In this document: in pieces, positions 23,097-31,762 of the stretch
How positions within the stretch are numbered: position 1 is the stretch's first letter
Layout: each line of letters starts with the position of its first letter
Assembly (NCBI GenBank): GCA_964447605.1
Contig: CAYUTA010000029.1
Location: 1 to 33,157 of the forward strand
DNA length: 33,157 bases
DNA from: CAYUTA01 sp964447605
GTDB taxonomy: Bacteria; Bacillota; Clostridia; Christensenellales; CAG-138
Reading direction: 5' to 3'
Translations under genes and position numbers: made by a program
The notes under the pieces: generated by a model
What the model was told of the DNA's origin: nothing
Database searches by the model: none
The model's input: only the letters and a program-made list of their open reading frames with translations

Positions 23097-23618
23097 ATGG
23101 AAGAAATGAAGATTGCCGAACAGCCGCCGGTCGGGCTGCAAGCGGACGCGCAGGCTCCGGTGCCGGGCGATGGTGAAAGCTTTGACACGCTGGATTATGT
23201 CAAAGAATTGTTTTTGAATTCGCTCGAACAGAAAAAAGCGGATAAAAAGAAGATACGACTGATGCGTTTTTGCGCGGTCTGCATGGCCGTCATTGCCGTC
23301 ACGCTCATCATTGCCGTTGTCGCGGCAGGTCCGTATATCCGCTCCGTTGTATCGGACTTTCATGCGATTACACAAAAGATCACGGCAATCGATATGCAGG
23401 CGCTCACCGATAATGCGCAAAAGCTCATGGCGGATGCAAACGTAACCATTAAATCCGCAGGGGCTACGCTTGAAGCGCTGGATATGGACGCGTTGAATTC
23501 TACGATTAAGGATTTGGGCGAGAAGGTTGACGCAATGGATATGGAATCGCTCAACAGCGCCATTGAATCGTTGAACGAGGTGGTCACAAAGCTGTCCAAT
23601 TTCAGGCTGTTTGGTTGA
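23097..23618 (+). CDS. Membrane-anchored protein with C-terminal coiled-coil-like region, unknown
   Basis: A 173-residue hypothetical protein. An acidic N-terminal stretch (1-45) is followed by basic residues, a single membrane helix (about 58-79) and an outer region of alternating short helices with the recurring pattern x-MDM-x-x-LN-x-x-I (LEALDMDALNSTI, VDAMDMESLNSAI), suggesting heptad or amphipathic repeats. ATG 23097 has GGGAGGG upstream. It is monocistronic with an extended -10 promoter and faces the next gene tail to tail. No family recognised; a scaffold or chemoreceptor-like coiled coil is conceivable. Confidence 0.75.
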   Translation: MEEMKIAEQPPVGLQADAQAPVPGDGESFDTLDYVKELFLNSLEQKKADKKKIRLMRFCAVCMAVIAVTLIIAVVAAGPYIRSVVSDFHAITQKITAIDMQALTDNAQKLMADANVTIKSAGATLEALDMDALNSTIKDLGEKVDAMDMESLNSAIESLNEVVTKLSNFRLFG

Positions 23619-23665
23619 TAACATAACGGCGTACGCGGAATATTAATATCGGATTCCGAATCAAA

Positions 23666-23708
23666 AATCAACCTGTCCGCATAAATAATCCGTGCGGACA
23701 GGTTGATT
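23666..23708 (-). terminator. Terminator between convergent genes
   Basis: A perfect 15-bp stem (23666-23680 with 23694-23708) and a 13-nt loop. On the minus strand it is followed by TTTGATT, on the plus strand by TCATAAT, so it best serves the secreted-protein gene and may act both ways. Nothing coding is seen in the rest of 23619-23876. Confidence 0.75.
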
Positions 23709-23876
23709 TCATAATGGATTTCATTCAGCGCCGTCAAAAGCCTGTGCTTGTATAAAAACGCGCCGCTGCACGGACTTACATACGGATGAGCCCGGTTCTT
23801 CCTGCATCCATACGCCGCGGGATTGACGCAGACTCCCTCCGCCCTAACGCTTTTAGGGACACTTGGAAACGATTCA

Positions 23877-25070
23877 TCAATAGACGTTGTAGATGTTGTT
23901 TTTCAGAACCGTTCCATTGTTCATATCCACGGCAATCTGCTCAAGATATTTCAGGTTGAGGCCCGCTCCGGAAGGAACGGTAAGGGACATCATGACGTCG
24001 TTTCCATCGATCTTATAGGACTTAACCGGCACCTCGGCCGATGTTGCATTGTATTGGTTGCTGTCGTCCTTAAGCCGATGATACTCTCCGGCATAATAAT
24101 CCATATTATGAATATCCTGCCCGTCTTTTCCCTCAATCCTGGCTTCCACCCAGCCTTTGGCATTGATGATTGCCTGCACATGCCAGAACGGATCGATTGC
24201 ACCCGGTTCATCGGGAGAATTCTTGTATCCATCCCGCAACTTTGGGTCGGTGATGGTAATTGTGATGCTGTTTTTGTCATGCACCTGTACCCGCAGCACA
24301 CCGCCCTTTCTCAGGGAGGTATGCAGCAGCGTATCCGTCGCAACCGCGTCCGTATCAAAGTTATATACAATCTTTTGGCGCGTGTCATAGGCGTTATAAA
24401 TCGTAAATTCAAAGCCGCTGACCTTGCTCAGATCAAATCCGAACCACTTTTTCATGGTCAAAAGCCAGCTGAGCTTATCGGCCTCTACACGCGGATGCTT
24501 GGACTTATAGGATAGCTCCTTACAATGCAGTTCGGATGAAATTTTTGTAATTCTTACATCTTCGCCACGCTTTGGCTGGCGGTAGGTGATCTTTCCCTTT
24601 AAATTGACCTCGCGGACGGCGAGCATGCGCAGGCTGTAGCGGAAGGAATAATTGATATCCTCCCCCTTTAGCTGCTCCTGCATGAACGAAAGCAACTCGC
24701 CGATGCCATACAGCGTAAACTTGAAATGGCTGCCGTCTACATCGAAGACCTCCATACGCAGCCCCGGCACATTCGTTCCGTACACATTCGCAGCCGTTTC
24801 CGGCGCGACGGCAGGCGCTTTGAAGGTCAGCGGCGTAGGCGTTTCCTCCGGCTCCGGGGTCGCCGTCTTCTCAGCCTCCGGCACAGGCGACGGCGTAACG
24901 GCGGCAGCCGGAGCGGGCGTTGCTTCCTCTGCAGCATATGCGCGCAGTCCAAGCGGCAGCAGCAGCGTCACAAGCGCAAGCAGCGCAAAGGCCATTGTGC
25001 GCATCCGCCCGAGGGCGCAAAGCCGCATATGTTCACAGCGGAAACGGTTGTGCGACTCACGACATGTCAT
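23877..25070 (-). CDS. Secreted protein with Pro/Thr-rich linker, unknown
   Basis: A 397-residue predicted exported protein. The N-terminus has an unusually long basic region before the hydrophobic core (about residues 24-42) and an AYA-AEE cleavage site. A low-complexity linker of TP/EP repeats (about 43-82) leads to a roughly 300-residue domain rich in beta-strand-like segments (e.g. KFTLYGIGELLSFM, HDKNSITITITD). ATG 25070 follows GGGAGGA; later ATGs would shorten the basic region. It lies 47 nt downstream of the SPFH/zinc-ribbon gene and is probably co-transcribed. No family recognised. Confidence 0.75.
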   Translation of the reverse strand: MTCRESHNRFRCEHMRLCALGRMRTMAFALLALVTLLLPLGLRAYAAEEATPAPAAAVTPSPVPEAEKTATPEPEETPTPLTFKAPAVAPETAANVYGTNVPGLRMEVFDVDGSHFKFTLYGIGELLSFMQEQLKGEDINYSFRYSLRMLAVREVNLKGKITYRQPKRGEDVRITKISSELHCKELSYKSKHPRVEADKLSWLLTMKKWFGFDLSKVSGFEFTIYNAYDTRQKIVYNFDTDAVATDTLLHTSLRKGGVLRVQVHDKNSITITITDPKLRDGYKNSPDEPGAIDPFWHVQAIINAKGWVEARIEGKDGQDIHNMDYYAGEYHRLKDDSNQYNATSAEVPVKSYKIDGNDVMMSLTVPSGAGLNLKYLEQIAVDMNNGTVLKNNIYNVY

Positions 25071-25117
25071 GCAAAGTCCTCCCAATCCATCCTGAAAGTA
25101 TGCGGTGAAAAGGCCCT

Positions 25118-26398
25118 TTATTCGTCGGCGCCCAGCGGCTGTCCGCATTCCGGGCAGAATTTGAACGTCCTCGACGGGTCGTCCGGCGCCCAGCCGCACT
25201 TGGCGCATTTTGCGCCGGCAGGTTTGGCGGCTCCGCATTCGCTGCAAAACCGACCGGTATTCACGGCGCCGCACTTGCAGGTCCATCCGTTTTCAGACGG
25301 ACGCTTTGCGCCGCACTGCGCGCAGAATCTACCCGTATTGTCCGCACCACAACCGCACTTCCAGCGATCCGCAGCCTGCTGTTGCTGCCGGCCCATACCG
25401 AAGAGGCTGTTGGCGTTTGCACCGCCCGCCGCGTTTGCCATATTCATGCCGGCAAACGCCATAAACGCGCCGCCGCCGCCTTCGTTCTTTGCCGCATCCT
25501 GCATGGCCTGCGCCTGTGCGCTCGCCAATGTTGCCGCAGCCATCGTGGGATCTTTGAGCGCCGCCGCCTGCTGGAGGTTTTTGATACGCGCCTCATCCTC
25601 TTCGGAGGCCGTGACGCTGCTTACGCCAAACGACGCGATCTTGAGGCCGCGTTCCTGCCCCCACTTCTCACTGAGCACTTCGTTGAGCGCATCGGCAATC
25701 TCCATCGTATGTCCGGGCAGCGCGCTGTAGCGGATGCCCATTTCCGAGATTTTTGCAAATGCCGGCTGCAGCGCAGTAAGCAGTTCGCTTTTAAGCTGGC
25801 TATCGATCTGGTCGCGCGTATAATCCCGCTCCACATTGCCGCATACGTTGGCATAGAACATCAGCGGGTCGCAGAATTTGTAGGAATATTCGCCAAAGCA
25901 GCGGATGGCGATATCGATATCAAGCCCAATGTTTCGGTCGACCACGCGGAATGGAACGGGGTTGGCCGTGCCGTACTTGTTGCCCACGATTTCTTTCTTA
26001 TTGAAGTAATAGACGCGCTGATCCTTGCCGGTGTCGCCGCCAAAGCCGATACGCTTGCCAATGAGCTTGAGCGAATCCAAAAGGCCCTTGCCAAAACCGC
26101 CGTAAAAAAGCGAGGGTTCCGTTGAAGTATCGTACAAAAACTCGCCCGCCTGGTCGGAAAACTCAACAACCTTGCCCTGCTCAACGATCATCATGAACTG
26201 TCCCTCGTTGATGGCGATGATCGATCCATTGGAAATGATGTTATCCGAGCCTTTTGTATTGGTGCTGCGTTTGCCAACGCGGTGCCGGCCCTTGCTGGCC
26301 AAAACATCGGCGGACATCGATTCGCAGTAAAAGTATTCTCTCCACTGATCGGCAAGAACGCCCCCGGCCGCGCCGGTCAAAGCAGATATCAAACCCAT
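25118..26398 (-). CDS. SPFH-domain protein with triple zinc ribbon
   Basis: A 426-residue protein of the SPFH/virion-core-like (YdjI) family. Residues about 20-270 form the SPFH (band 7) region, e.g. IAINEGQFMMIVEQGKVVEF. A glutamine/alanine- and glycine-rich helix follows, then three zinc ribbons: C348/C350/C359/C362, C374/C376/C385/C388 and C398/C401/C415/C418. Such proteins associate with membranes and, in Bacillus, act with phage-shock-type stress systems. ATG 26398 follows GGAGG by 9 nt; the promoter TCGACA-17-TATAAT is upstream. It is the first gene of a probable operon with an exported protein. Confidence 0.9.
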   Translation of the reverse strand: MGLISALTGAAGGVLADQWREYFYCESMSADVLASKGRHRVGKRSTNTKGSDNIISNGSIIAINEGQFMMIVEQGKVVEFSDQAGEFLYDTSTEPSLFYGGFGKGLLDSLKLIGKRIGFGGDTGKDQRVYYFNKKEIVGNKYGTANPVPFRVVDRNIGLDIDIAIRCFGEYSYKFCDPLMFYANVCGNVERDYTRDQIDSQLKSELLTALQPAFAKISEMGIRYSALPGHTMEIADALNEVLSEKWGQERGLKIASFGVSSVTASEEDEARIKNLQQAAALKDPTMAAATLASAQAQAMQDAAKNEGGGGAFMAFAGMNMANAAGGANANSLFGMGRQQQQAADRWKCGCGADNTGRFCAQCGAKRPSENGWTCKCGAVNTGRFCSECGAAKPAGAKCAKCGWAPDDPSRTFKFCPECGQPLGADE

Positions 26399-26427
26399 CG
26401 TACTAAACCTCCATTTTTATTAATATC

Positions 26428-26456
26428 ATTATAGCAACGGCTGCCCGCTTTGTCGA
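26428..26456 (-). promoter_or_regulatory. Promoter of the SPFH gene
   Basis: On the minus strand TCGACA (complement 26451-26456) and TATAAT (complement 26428-26433) are 17 bp apart, 30 bp before the ATG. Confidence 0.7.
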
Positions 26457-26477
26457 GCATAAAAGGAGTGATTTGGC

Positions 26478-27761
26478 TTGGAATCCCTGCGCTATGGAGA
26501 CCGCGGTCTCTTTGTCCGCTATCTGCAAACCGCGCTGAAACGCGCCGGCTACGACCCCGGTTCGGTGGACGGCGTGTTCGGCTCGCGTACGCTCAACGCG
26601 CTCACCGCATTTCAGCGCGATAACGGACTTGCGCCCGACGGCATTGTCGGAAAAATGACCTGGACACATCTGTATCCATACCTTGCAGGGTATACGATGC
26701 ATGTTGTCCGGCGCGGCGATACATTCTACAGCATCGCCCGGATGCACAACACAACCGCAGGCGCCATAGAAACCGCAAACCCGGACGTTACGGCAAACAA
26801 TCTCCCCATTGGCAAACGGCTTGTCGTACCGCTTGCCTTTGATATCGTGCCGACCGACGTTCCCTATTCCTATGCCCTCAACACCATTTTACTCGACGGT
26901 TTAAGCGCACGCTATCCGTTCATCAAAACCGAGCGGATCGGCGCGAGCGTGATGGGAAAGCGGCTTGAGGCCGCAATAATCGGAACCGGCGGGATTGAGG
27001 TGTTTTACAACGCCTCACACCATGCAAACGAGTGGATTACCTCCACGCTCGTTATGAAATTTCTTGAAAACTACAGCAAGGCCATCGTGTCCGGCAGTCA
27101 GATAGCCGGAGTCGATGCCAATTCCATATTTGAAAACACGCGCCTGTATCTGCTGCCGCTTGTCAACCCGGACGGTGTTGACCTCGTGACCGGCGCGCTG
27201 CCTCCGGGCGACAGCTATTACACGCGCGCCGTCGCCATGTCCGAATTTTACCCGTCCATCCCCTTTCCGTCCGGCTGGAAAGCGAATATCGACGGAGTTG
27301 ATCTCAACCTCGGTTATCCCGCCGGGTGGGAGCAGGCGCGAAAAATCAAGTTTGCGCAGGGCTACACACGCCCCGGGCCCCGGGATTTTGTCGGCACGGC
27401 GCCGCTGAGCCAGCCTGAAAACCGCGCGGTATACGATTTTACGTTGGCGCATGATTTTATGCTGACGCTTTCATACCATACGCAGGGGGGCGTGATCTTT
27501 TACAGGTACCTCAATTACGACCCGCCGCGCGCAACGGAGATTGCGTTTGCGTTTTCTCGCGTCAGCGGCTACGATGTGCAGGAAACGCCCTATGAAAGCG
27601 GGTTTGCCGGTTATAAGGACTGGTTCATTCAAACCTACGACCGGCCGGGCTATACCATTGAGGCCGGACACGGCACAAGCCCGCTGCCGCTGAGTCAATT
27701 CCCCGAGATTTACCGCGATAACGAGGGAATCCTGACATTGGGGATGGCGATTCTGACATAG
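26478..27761 (+). CDS. Peptidoglycan-binding/LysM M14 carboxypeptidase
   Basis: A 427-residue modular peptidase like the gamma-D-glutamyl-diaminopimelate endopeptidase I of spore formers, cleaving peptidoglycan stem peptides. Order: PG-binding type 1 domain (LRYGDRGLFVRYLQTALKRAGY, about 3-70), LysM (MHVVRRGDTFYSIARMHNT, about 74-118), then a zinc carboxypeptidase M14 domain with the metal pair in NASHHANEW (HxxE), NPDGVDLV, the third ligand in LSYHTQGG, and a glutamate in YTIEAGHG as candidate general base. There is no signal peptide, as in the Bacillus spore enzyme. The TTG start at 26478 follows AAAGGAGTGA. It ends 19 nt before the spoVB-like gene. Confidence 0.93.
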   Translation: MESLRYGDRGLFVRYLQTALKRAGYDPGSVDGVFGSRTLNALTAFQRDNGLAPDGIVGKMTWTHLYPYLAGYTMHVVRRGDTFYSIARMHNTTAGAIETANPDVTANNLPIGKRLVVPLAFDIVPTDVPYSYALNTILLDGLSARYPFIKTERIGASVMGKRLEAAIIGTGGIEVFYNASHHANEWITSTLVMKFLENYSKAIVSGSQIAGVDANSIFENTRLYLLPLVNPDGVDLVTGALPPGDSYYTRAVAMSEFYPSIPFPSGWKANIDGVDLNLGYPAGWEQARKIKFAQGYTRPGPRDFVGTAPLSQPENRAVYDFTLAHDFMLTLSYHTQGGVIFYRYLNYDPPRATEIAFAFSRVSGYDVQETPYESGFAGYKDWFIQTYDRPGYTIEAGHGTSPLPLSQFPEIYRDNEGILTLGMAILT

Positions 27762-27765
27762 CCGT

Positions 27766-27781
27766 GCTATACTGATCCCCA
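27766..27781 (+). promoter_or_regulatory. Extended -10 promoter directly at the spoVB-like ATG
   Basis: TG-C-TATACT, with TATACT at 27768-27773, ends 7 nt before the ATG at 27781. Transcription would begin at or next to the start codon, and no Shine-Dalgarno is present. A leaderless mRNA is therefore likely; alternatively the gene is read through from the peptidase gene. Confidence 0.45.
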
Positions 27782-29382
27782 TGGAAAAGACTAGTAAAAA
27801 ATCGTTTGTAAAAGGTGCGCTGATTCTGGGCATTGCGGGCTTGATCTGCAAGGTCATCGGCGCATTTTTCCGCATCCCTCTGTACAATATGCTCGGCGAC
27901 GGCATGCAGTATTACGAGGCGGTCTATCCGTATTACTCCACGCTGCTGGTCATCAGCTCGGCCGGGCTGCCGACGGCCATTTCGCGCATGGTTGCCGAAC
28001 GCGTCACGCTTGGCGATTACGCCGGCGCAAAGCACGTGTTTCGAAAAGCGCAAATGCTTCTGTTCGGTATCGGCGTCGTCACCACGGCGCTGATGCTCTT
28101 TGGCGCGGACATGCTTGCAGCGTCAACGGTCGGCGCGGGTGCGGCGATTTCGTTCCGCGCCATGGCGCCCGCGCTTTTAATCGTATCGCTGATGTGCGCA
28201 TACCGCGGCTATTTGCAGGGGCTGCAGCTGATGACCGGCACGGCGGTCTCCCAGGTCGTTGAGCAGGTCGGCAAGCTGGGAATCGGCCTGTTCCTTGCGG
28301 CGCGCTGGCTGCCGCTCGGGCCGGAGTACGGCGCAATGGGCGCGGTGGTCGGCGTCACGCTGTCCGAGTTTTTCGCGCTTGTGACCATTATGCTATTCTA
28401 CCTGCGCAGGAGGAAAGAGTTTTTGCCCACGGCGGCCGCTTCCGCGGCTTCCGGCGGCGAGCAGGGCGTGATCGGCAGGCTGCTGGCCATCGCCATCCCC
28501 GTAACCATCGGCGCGGCCATTATGCCGCTGACGGGGATTGTGGACGCCTCCATGATTAAGCGTACGCTCATCGAGATCGGTTTTTCAGAGACCGCCGCTT
28601 CCATGCGCTATGTCTGCCTGCGGTCGAATGTGACCAATATCATCAACATGCCCGCCGTGCTTACAACCGCGCTGGCCATGAGCCTTGTTCCCGCCATCTC
28701 CGCCGCGCGGGCACGCAGGGATACGGGCGGAATCCACGTCGCCTCCGGCATGGGCATCAAGCTGGCCATGTTCGTTGGACTGCCCTGCACGGTCGGGCTG
28801 TTCGTGCTGGGAGGCCCGGCCATCGACCTGCTCTACGACATCGATGCGGAGCGGCTGGAGATTGCCGCCGCGCTGATGCGCACATCCGCCATCGGGGTCG
28901 TATTCCTTTCCCTCGTGCAGACGCTGACGGGCATTTTGCAGGGGGTGGGAAAACAGCATATCCCCGTTATTAACCTTGCCATCGGCGGCGTGGTGAAGGT
29001 GATGATCATGCTCACGCTCATGCGCGATCCGAAGATTGAAATTCAGGGCGCGGCCATCTCCACGGTGGCATGTTACGCCGTTGCGGGCATCCTCAATCTG
29101 ATCTTTCTCGTTCGCTATACCAAACTGCGCATCGATGCGCTTAACACGTTTGTCAAGCCGCTGATTGCCGCGCTCGTCATGGGCGCCGCGGCATTTTTTG
29201 CGTATGCGTTTTTCTTTGCCCGCATCTCCTCCAACACGATTGCGTCGCTTGGCGCAATCACCGTCGGCATCATCCTTTATCTGGCAACCACCCTGTTAAG
29301 CGGCATGTTTACGAAGGCGGACCTGCAGTTCATCCCCGGCGGCGTGCGGCTTGCCAGGTTGCTTTACGAAAGGAAGAGGTAA
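27781..29382 (+). CDS. SpoVB/MurJ-like polysaccharide (lipid) flippase
   Basis: A 533-residue protein with about 14 membrane helices of the MVF/MATE-type flippase superfamily. The N-terminus KSFVKGALILGIAGLICKVIGAFFRIPLYNMLG is characteristic of SpoVB/YabM members, which export lipid-linked peptidoglycan or polysaccharide precursors, for the spore cortex in SpoVB. It sits directly before a yabN-type mazG gene, as in many Bacillota, supporting YabM-like identity. The ATG is the only good start but lacks a Shine-Dalgarno. Confidence 0.92.
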   Translation: MEKTSKKSFVKGALILGIAGLICKVIGAFFRIPLYNMLGDGMQYYEAVYPYYSTLLVISSAGLPTAISRMVAERVTLGDYAGAKHVFRKAQMLLFGIGVVTTALMLFGADMLAASTVGAGAAISFRAMAPALLIVSLMCAYRGYLQGLQLMTGTAVSQVVEQVGKLGIGLFLAARWLPLGPEYGAMGAVVGVTLSEFFALVTIMLFYLRRRKEFLPTAAASAASGGEQGVIGRLLAIAIPVTIGAAIMPLTGIVDASMIKRTLIEIGFSETAASMRYVCLRSNVTNIINMPAVLTTALAMSLVPAISAARARRDTGGIHVASGMGIKLAMFVGLPCTVGLFVLGGPAIDLLYDIDAERLEIAAALMRTSAIGVVFLSLVQTLTGILQGVGKQHIPVINLAIGGVVKVMIMLTLMRDPKIEIQGAAISTVACYAVAGILNLIFLVRYTKLRIDALNTFVKPLIAALVMGAAAFFAYAFFFARISSNTIASLGAITVGIILYLATTLLSGMFTKADLQFIPGGVRLARLLYERKR

Positions 29383-29385
29383 CCC

Positions 29386-30801
29386 ATGTTTTATATTACG
29401 GTTGCGCCCCTTTCCGCCCCCGAACTGATGACCGAAGCCGCAAAAGCGGCGATTCGTTCCGCAGAGCGATTGTTTTTGCAGACCGCGCAGCATCCATACG
29501 CACGTTTTGTATTGGATGAGCGGCTGCGCTACACCGCGATGGACGATCTGTATGAAGCGGCGGCGGACTTTACCGGCCTTAACGCGCAGATTGCCGCGCG
29601 CCTTGCGGAGGCAGGCGACTGCGTGTACGCCGTCACCGGAAGCATTGCCGCAACGCAGCTGCCGGCAATCCGCCATGCCGCCGAGACTGCCGGCGGAGAG
29701 GTTCGTGTGCTTGCGGGTGTCCCCGCGGCTTTCGCGGCGTTTCCCGGGCGACAGATCGACCTGATCCTTGCCGCCTCGCGGCTGCCTGAACAACTGCCTG
29801 CGGACATGTCCATTGTAATCGAAGAGGTTTGCGGCTCTCTCCTTGCCGGTAACGTGAAGCTCCTGCTTTCAGAATACTACCCGGACGATTGGAAAATCCT
29901 GGTTTCGGACGTTGGCGGGGACGGCTTTCAGTCGCGTACGATTCCGCTGTATACGCTCGACAGGCTGGCGCGCTATCATGCCACGACCACCGTATACGTA
30001 CCCGCGGCTTCGTTTGAGCGGCGCGTGCGCTATGGGTTTGACGACCTGCGCGCGGTTCTTTTGCGGCTACGCGCCCCCGGAGGCTGCCCCTGGGACCGGG
30101 AACAGACGCACGAGACGCTCAAGGAACCGCTGATCGAGGAGTGTTACGAATTGATCGACGCCATTGAAAGCGGCGACGATATGAACATGTGCGAAGAGCT
30201 TGGCGACGTTTTGATGCAGGTTGTGTTCCATGCGGCCATTGCCGCCGAACAGGGGCGCTTTACGGAGCGGGATATCACGACCGGCGTGGTGCAAAAGCTG
30301 GTGTACCGTCATCCGCATGTTTTCGGCAGCGTACGCGCGGATTCCGCCGACGAGGTGCTGGCCAACTGGGACAAGCTCAAGATGACCGAAAAGCACCGGC
30401 AGACCCAAACCGATGTGCTCAAAAGCGTGCCGCGCTGCTTCCCCGCTCTCATGCGCGCAAGGAAGGTGCAAAAGAAAGCCGCCAACGTGGGGTTTGATTG
30501 GCCGGATGCGCAGGCCGCCTTCCCTAAAATTGCGGAAGAGGCCGACGAGCTGCGGCGCGCAATGGCCGGCGGCGGCAAGGTTGAAGAAGAGGCCGGCGAC
30601 CTGCTGTTCGCGGTTGTGAACGTCGCGAGGCTGCTCGGACTCGATCCGGAAGCGTTGCTTCGCGACGCTACGGACAAGTTCATCGCCCGGTTTGCCAGCA
30701 TGGAGGCCGCCGCCGCCGCCAGCGGAAAGGAATTGGAAAACATTCCCTTTTTGGAGCTTGACGAACTATGGAAACAGTCAAAAATGACCCGTAAAGTGTA
30801 G
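29386..30801 (+). CDS. mazG: YabN-type MazG nucleoside triphosphate pyrophosphohydrolase
   Basis: A 471-residue fusion. Residues 1 to about 220 are a degraded tetrapyrrole-methylase-like domain: the usual GLGPGDPELLT start reads APLSAPELMT, so S-adenosylmethionine binding is doubtful, although GDCVYAVTGS and VRVLAGVPA remain. Two MazG repeats follow: the first has CPWDREQTHETLKEPLIEECYE and EELGD, the second KIAEEADELRRAM and EEEAGDLLFAVVNVARLLG. The enzyme hydrolyses NTPs to NMP and pyrophosphate for house-cleaning. ATG 29386 is 3 nt after the flippase stop, with GGAAGAGG upstream. Confidence 0.95.
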   Translation: MFYITVAPLSAPELMTEAAKAAIRSAERLFLQTAQHPYARFVLDERLRYTAMDDLYEAAADFTGLNAQIAARLAEAGDCVYAVTGSIAATQLPAIRHAAETAGGEVRVLAGVPAAFAAFPGRQIDLILAASRLPEQLPADMSIVIEEVCGSLLAGNVKLLLSEYYPDDWKILVSDVGGDGFQSRTIPLYTLDRLARYHATTTVYVPAASFERRVRYGFDDLRAVLLRLRAPGGCPWDREQTHETLKEPLIEECYELIDAIESGDDMNMCEELGDVLMQVVFHAAIAAEQGRFTERDITTGVVQKLVYRHPHVFGSVRADSADEVLANWDKLKMTEKHRQTQTDVLKSVPRCFPALMRARKVQKKAANVGFDWPDAQAAFPKIAEEADELRRAMAGGGKVEEEAGDLLFAVVNVARLLGLDPEALLRDATDKFIARFASMEAAAAASGKELENIPFLELDELWKQSKMTRKV

Positions 30802-30820
30802 AAAATTTCGGGATTTGGGC

Positions 30821-30849
30821 TTGCCAAGAGCGGATATCGCTGGTACAAT
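30821..30849 (+). promoter_or_regulatory. hup promoter
   Basis: TTGCCA (30821-30826) and TACAAT (30844-30849) are 17 bp apart; HU is probably transcribed independently of mazG. Confidence 0.75.
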
Positions 30850-30882
30850 AGCAACGCAATACAAAAACATGGAGGTTACAAC

Positions 30883-31155
30883 ATGAACAAAACAGAATTG
30901 ATCGCTGCGGTTGCCGCAAAGAGCGAGCTTTCTAAAAAAGATGCAGATAAGGCTGTCAGCGCCGTGCTGTCCACCATCGAAGAAACGCTCAAGGCCGGCG
31001 AGAAGGTTTCCCTCGTTGGTTTTGGTACGTTTGAGGCTAAAAACCGTCCCGCGCGCAAGGGTCACAACCCCCTGACCGGTAAAGAGATCGATATCCCCGC
31101 CTCTAAGTCGCCCTCGTTCAAGGCCGGCAAGGCGCTCAAAGACGCCCTCAACTAA
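30883..31155 (+). CDS. hup: DNA-binding protein HU
   Basis: A 90-residue nucleoid protein: MNKTELIAAVAAKSELSKKDADKAV dimerisation helices, GFGTFEAKNRPARKGHNPLTG with the minor-groove arms and intercalating proline, and the IDIPASKSPSFKAGKALKD end. GGAGG lies 8 nt before the ATG. It follows mazG with its own promoter and terminator. In many relatives rqcP (yabO), yabP and yabQ come next; they do not here. Confidence 0.98.
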   Translation: MNKTELIAAVAAKSELSKKDADKAVSAVLSTIEETLKAGEKVSLVGFGTFEAKNRPARKGHNPLTGKEIDIPASKSPSFKAGKALKDALN

Positions 31156-31177
31156 GCATTTTGTTTATGCAAACCCC

Positions 31178-31210
31178 AAGATACCGCGTTTTGAACGCGG
31201 TATCTTTATC
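31178..31210 (+). terminator. hup terminator
   Basis: A 13-bp stem (31178-31190 with 31194-31206) with a 3-nt loop, followed by TATCTTG. No gene is seen in the following 31211-31405. Confidence 0.85.
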
Positions 31211-31351
31211 TTGTTGAAAAACGGGGTTTTGAAAACCAACGCCACATGTTCCCTGCGCCGGTATTCGGCGCGGCCGGCAACATGCGCGGGAAAGCCGTCC
31301 ATTTCCGGGCGATCCGTTTCGGCGGACTGTGCCGTCAAAGCCGGAATTGAC

Positions 31352-31374
31352 CGGGCCAAGGGCAAGCTGCCCTT
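31352..31374. repeat. CGGGCCAAGGGCAA repeat with a small hairpin
   Basis: The 14-mer at 31352-31365 recurs in direct orientation at the very end of the window (33144-33157). In this copy AAGGGCA-agc-TGCCCTT (31358-31374) forms a 7-bp hairpin. The two copies bracket the XRE/Spo0A-C operon and the small secreted-protein gene. Confidence 0.5.
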
Positions 31375-31405
31375 AACAATCCCGGAACTTTCTTGACACA
31401 GCAAA

Positions 31406-31750
31406 TTACGGGGACTGTTGCACCAGCCGAAGATAGCTGGCGAGAATATCGATAAACTCGCCGGTCGTAGGCTTGTCCGGCAACGAATAGCCAAGTATTC
31501 CCTCAAGCAATGGAACGTTGCCACGGTTCCAGAATATCTCCACCATGTTGCGCAGCGACCGCTCCACGCTGGAAGGGCAGATTTGAAACTTCTGCGCGAC
31601 CTCCGGATACAGTCTGGTCGTCAAGCACTTGAGATAGGCCTCGTTGGCAACGACCAGAGCGACGGCATAGGCAAGGTAGTGGAAACCGACATACGTTGCG
31701 CGCAATCCAATTCTGCGCAGGAAAAAGGCGATATCAATATCAGAAAGCAT
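31406..31750 (-). CDS. Second stand-alone Spo0A C-terminal domain protein
   Basis: A 114-residue protein resembling the DNA-binding effector domain of Spo0A without a receiver domain. In order: IGLRATYVGFHYLAYAVALV (14-33, matching the Spo0A GVPAHIKGY helix region), RLYPEVAQKF (46-55), recognition helix SSVERSLRNMVEIFWNRGN (60-78), GILGYSL and PTTGEF (94-99). It is closer to canonical Spo0A than the copy at 2453-2806. ATG 31750 follows AGGAGG by 8 nt. It lies 12 nt after an XRE regulator gene, so the two form an operon. DNA binding is likely; its control is unknown. Confidence 0.87.
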   Translation of the reverse strand: MLSDIDIAFFLRRIGLRATYVGFHYLAYAVALVVANEAYLKCLTTRLYPEVAQKFQICPSSVERSLRNMVEIFWNRGNVPLLEGILGYSLPDKPTTGEFIDILASYLRLVQQSP

Positions 31751-31762
31751 CGAATGAACCTC

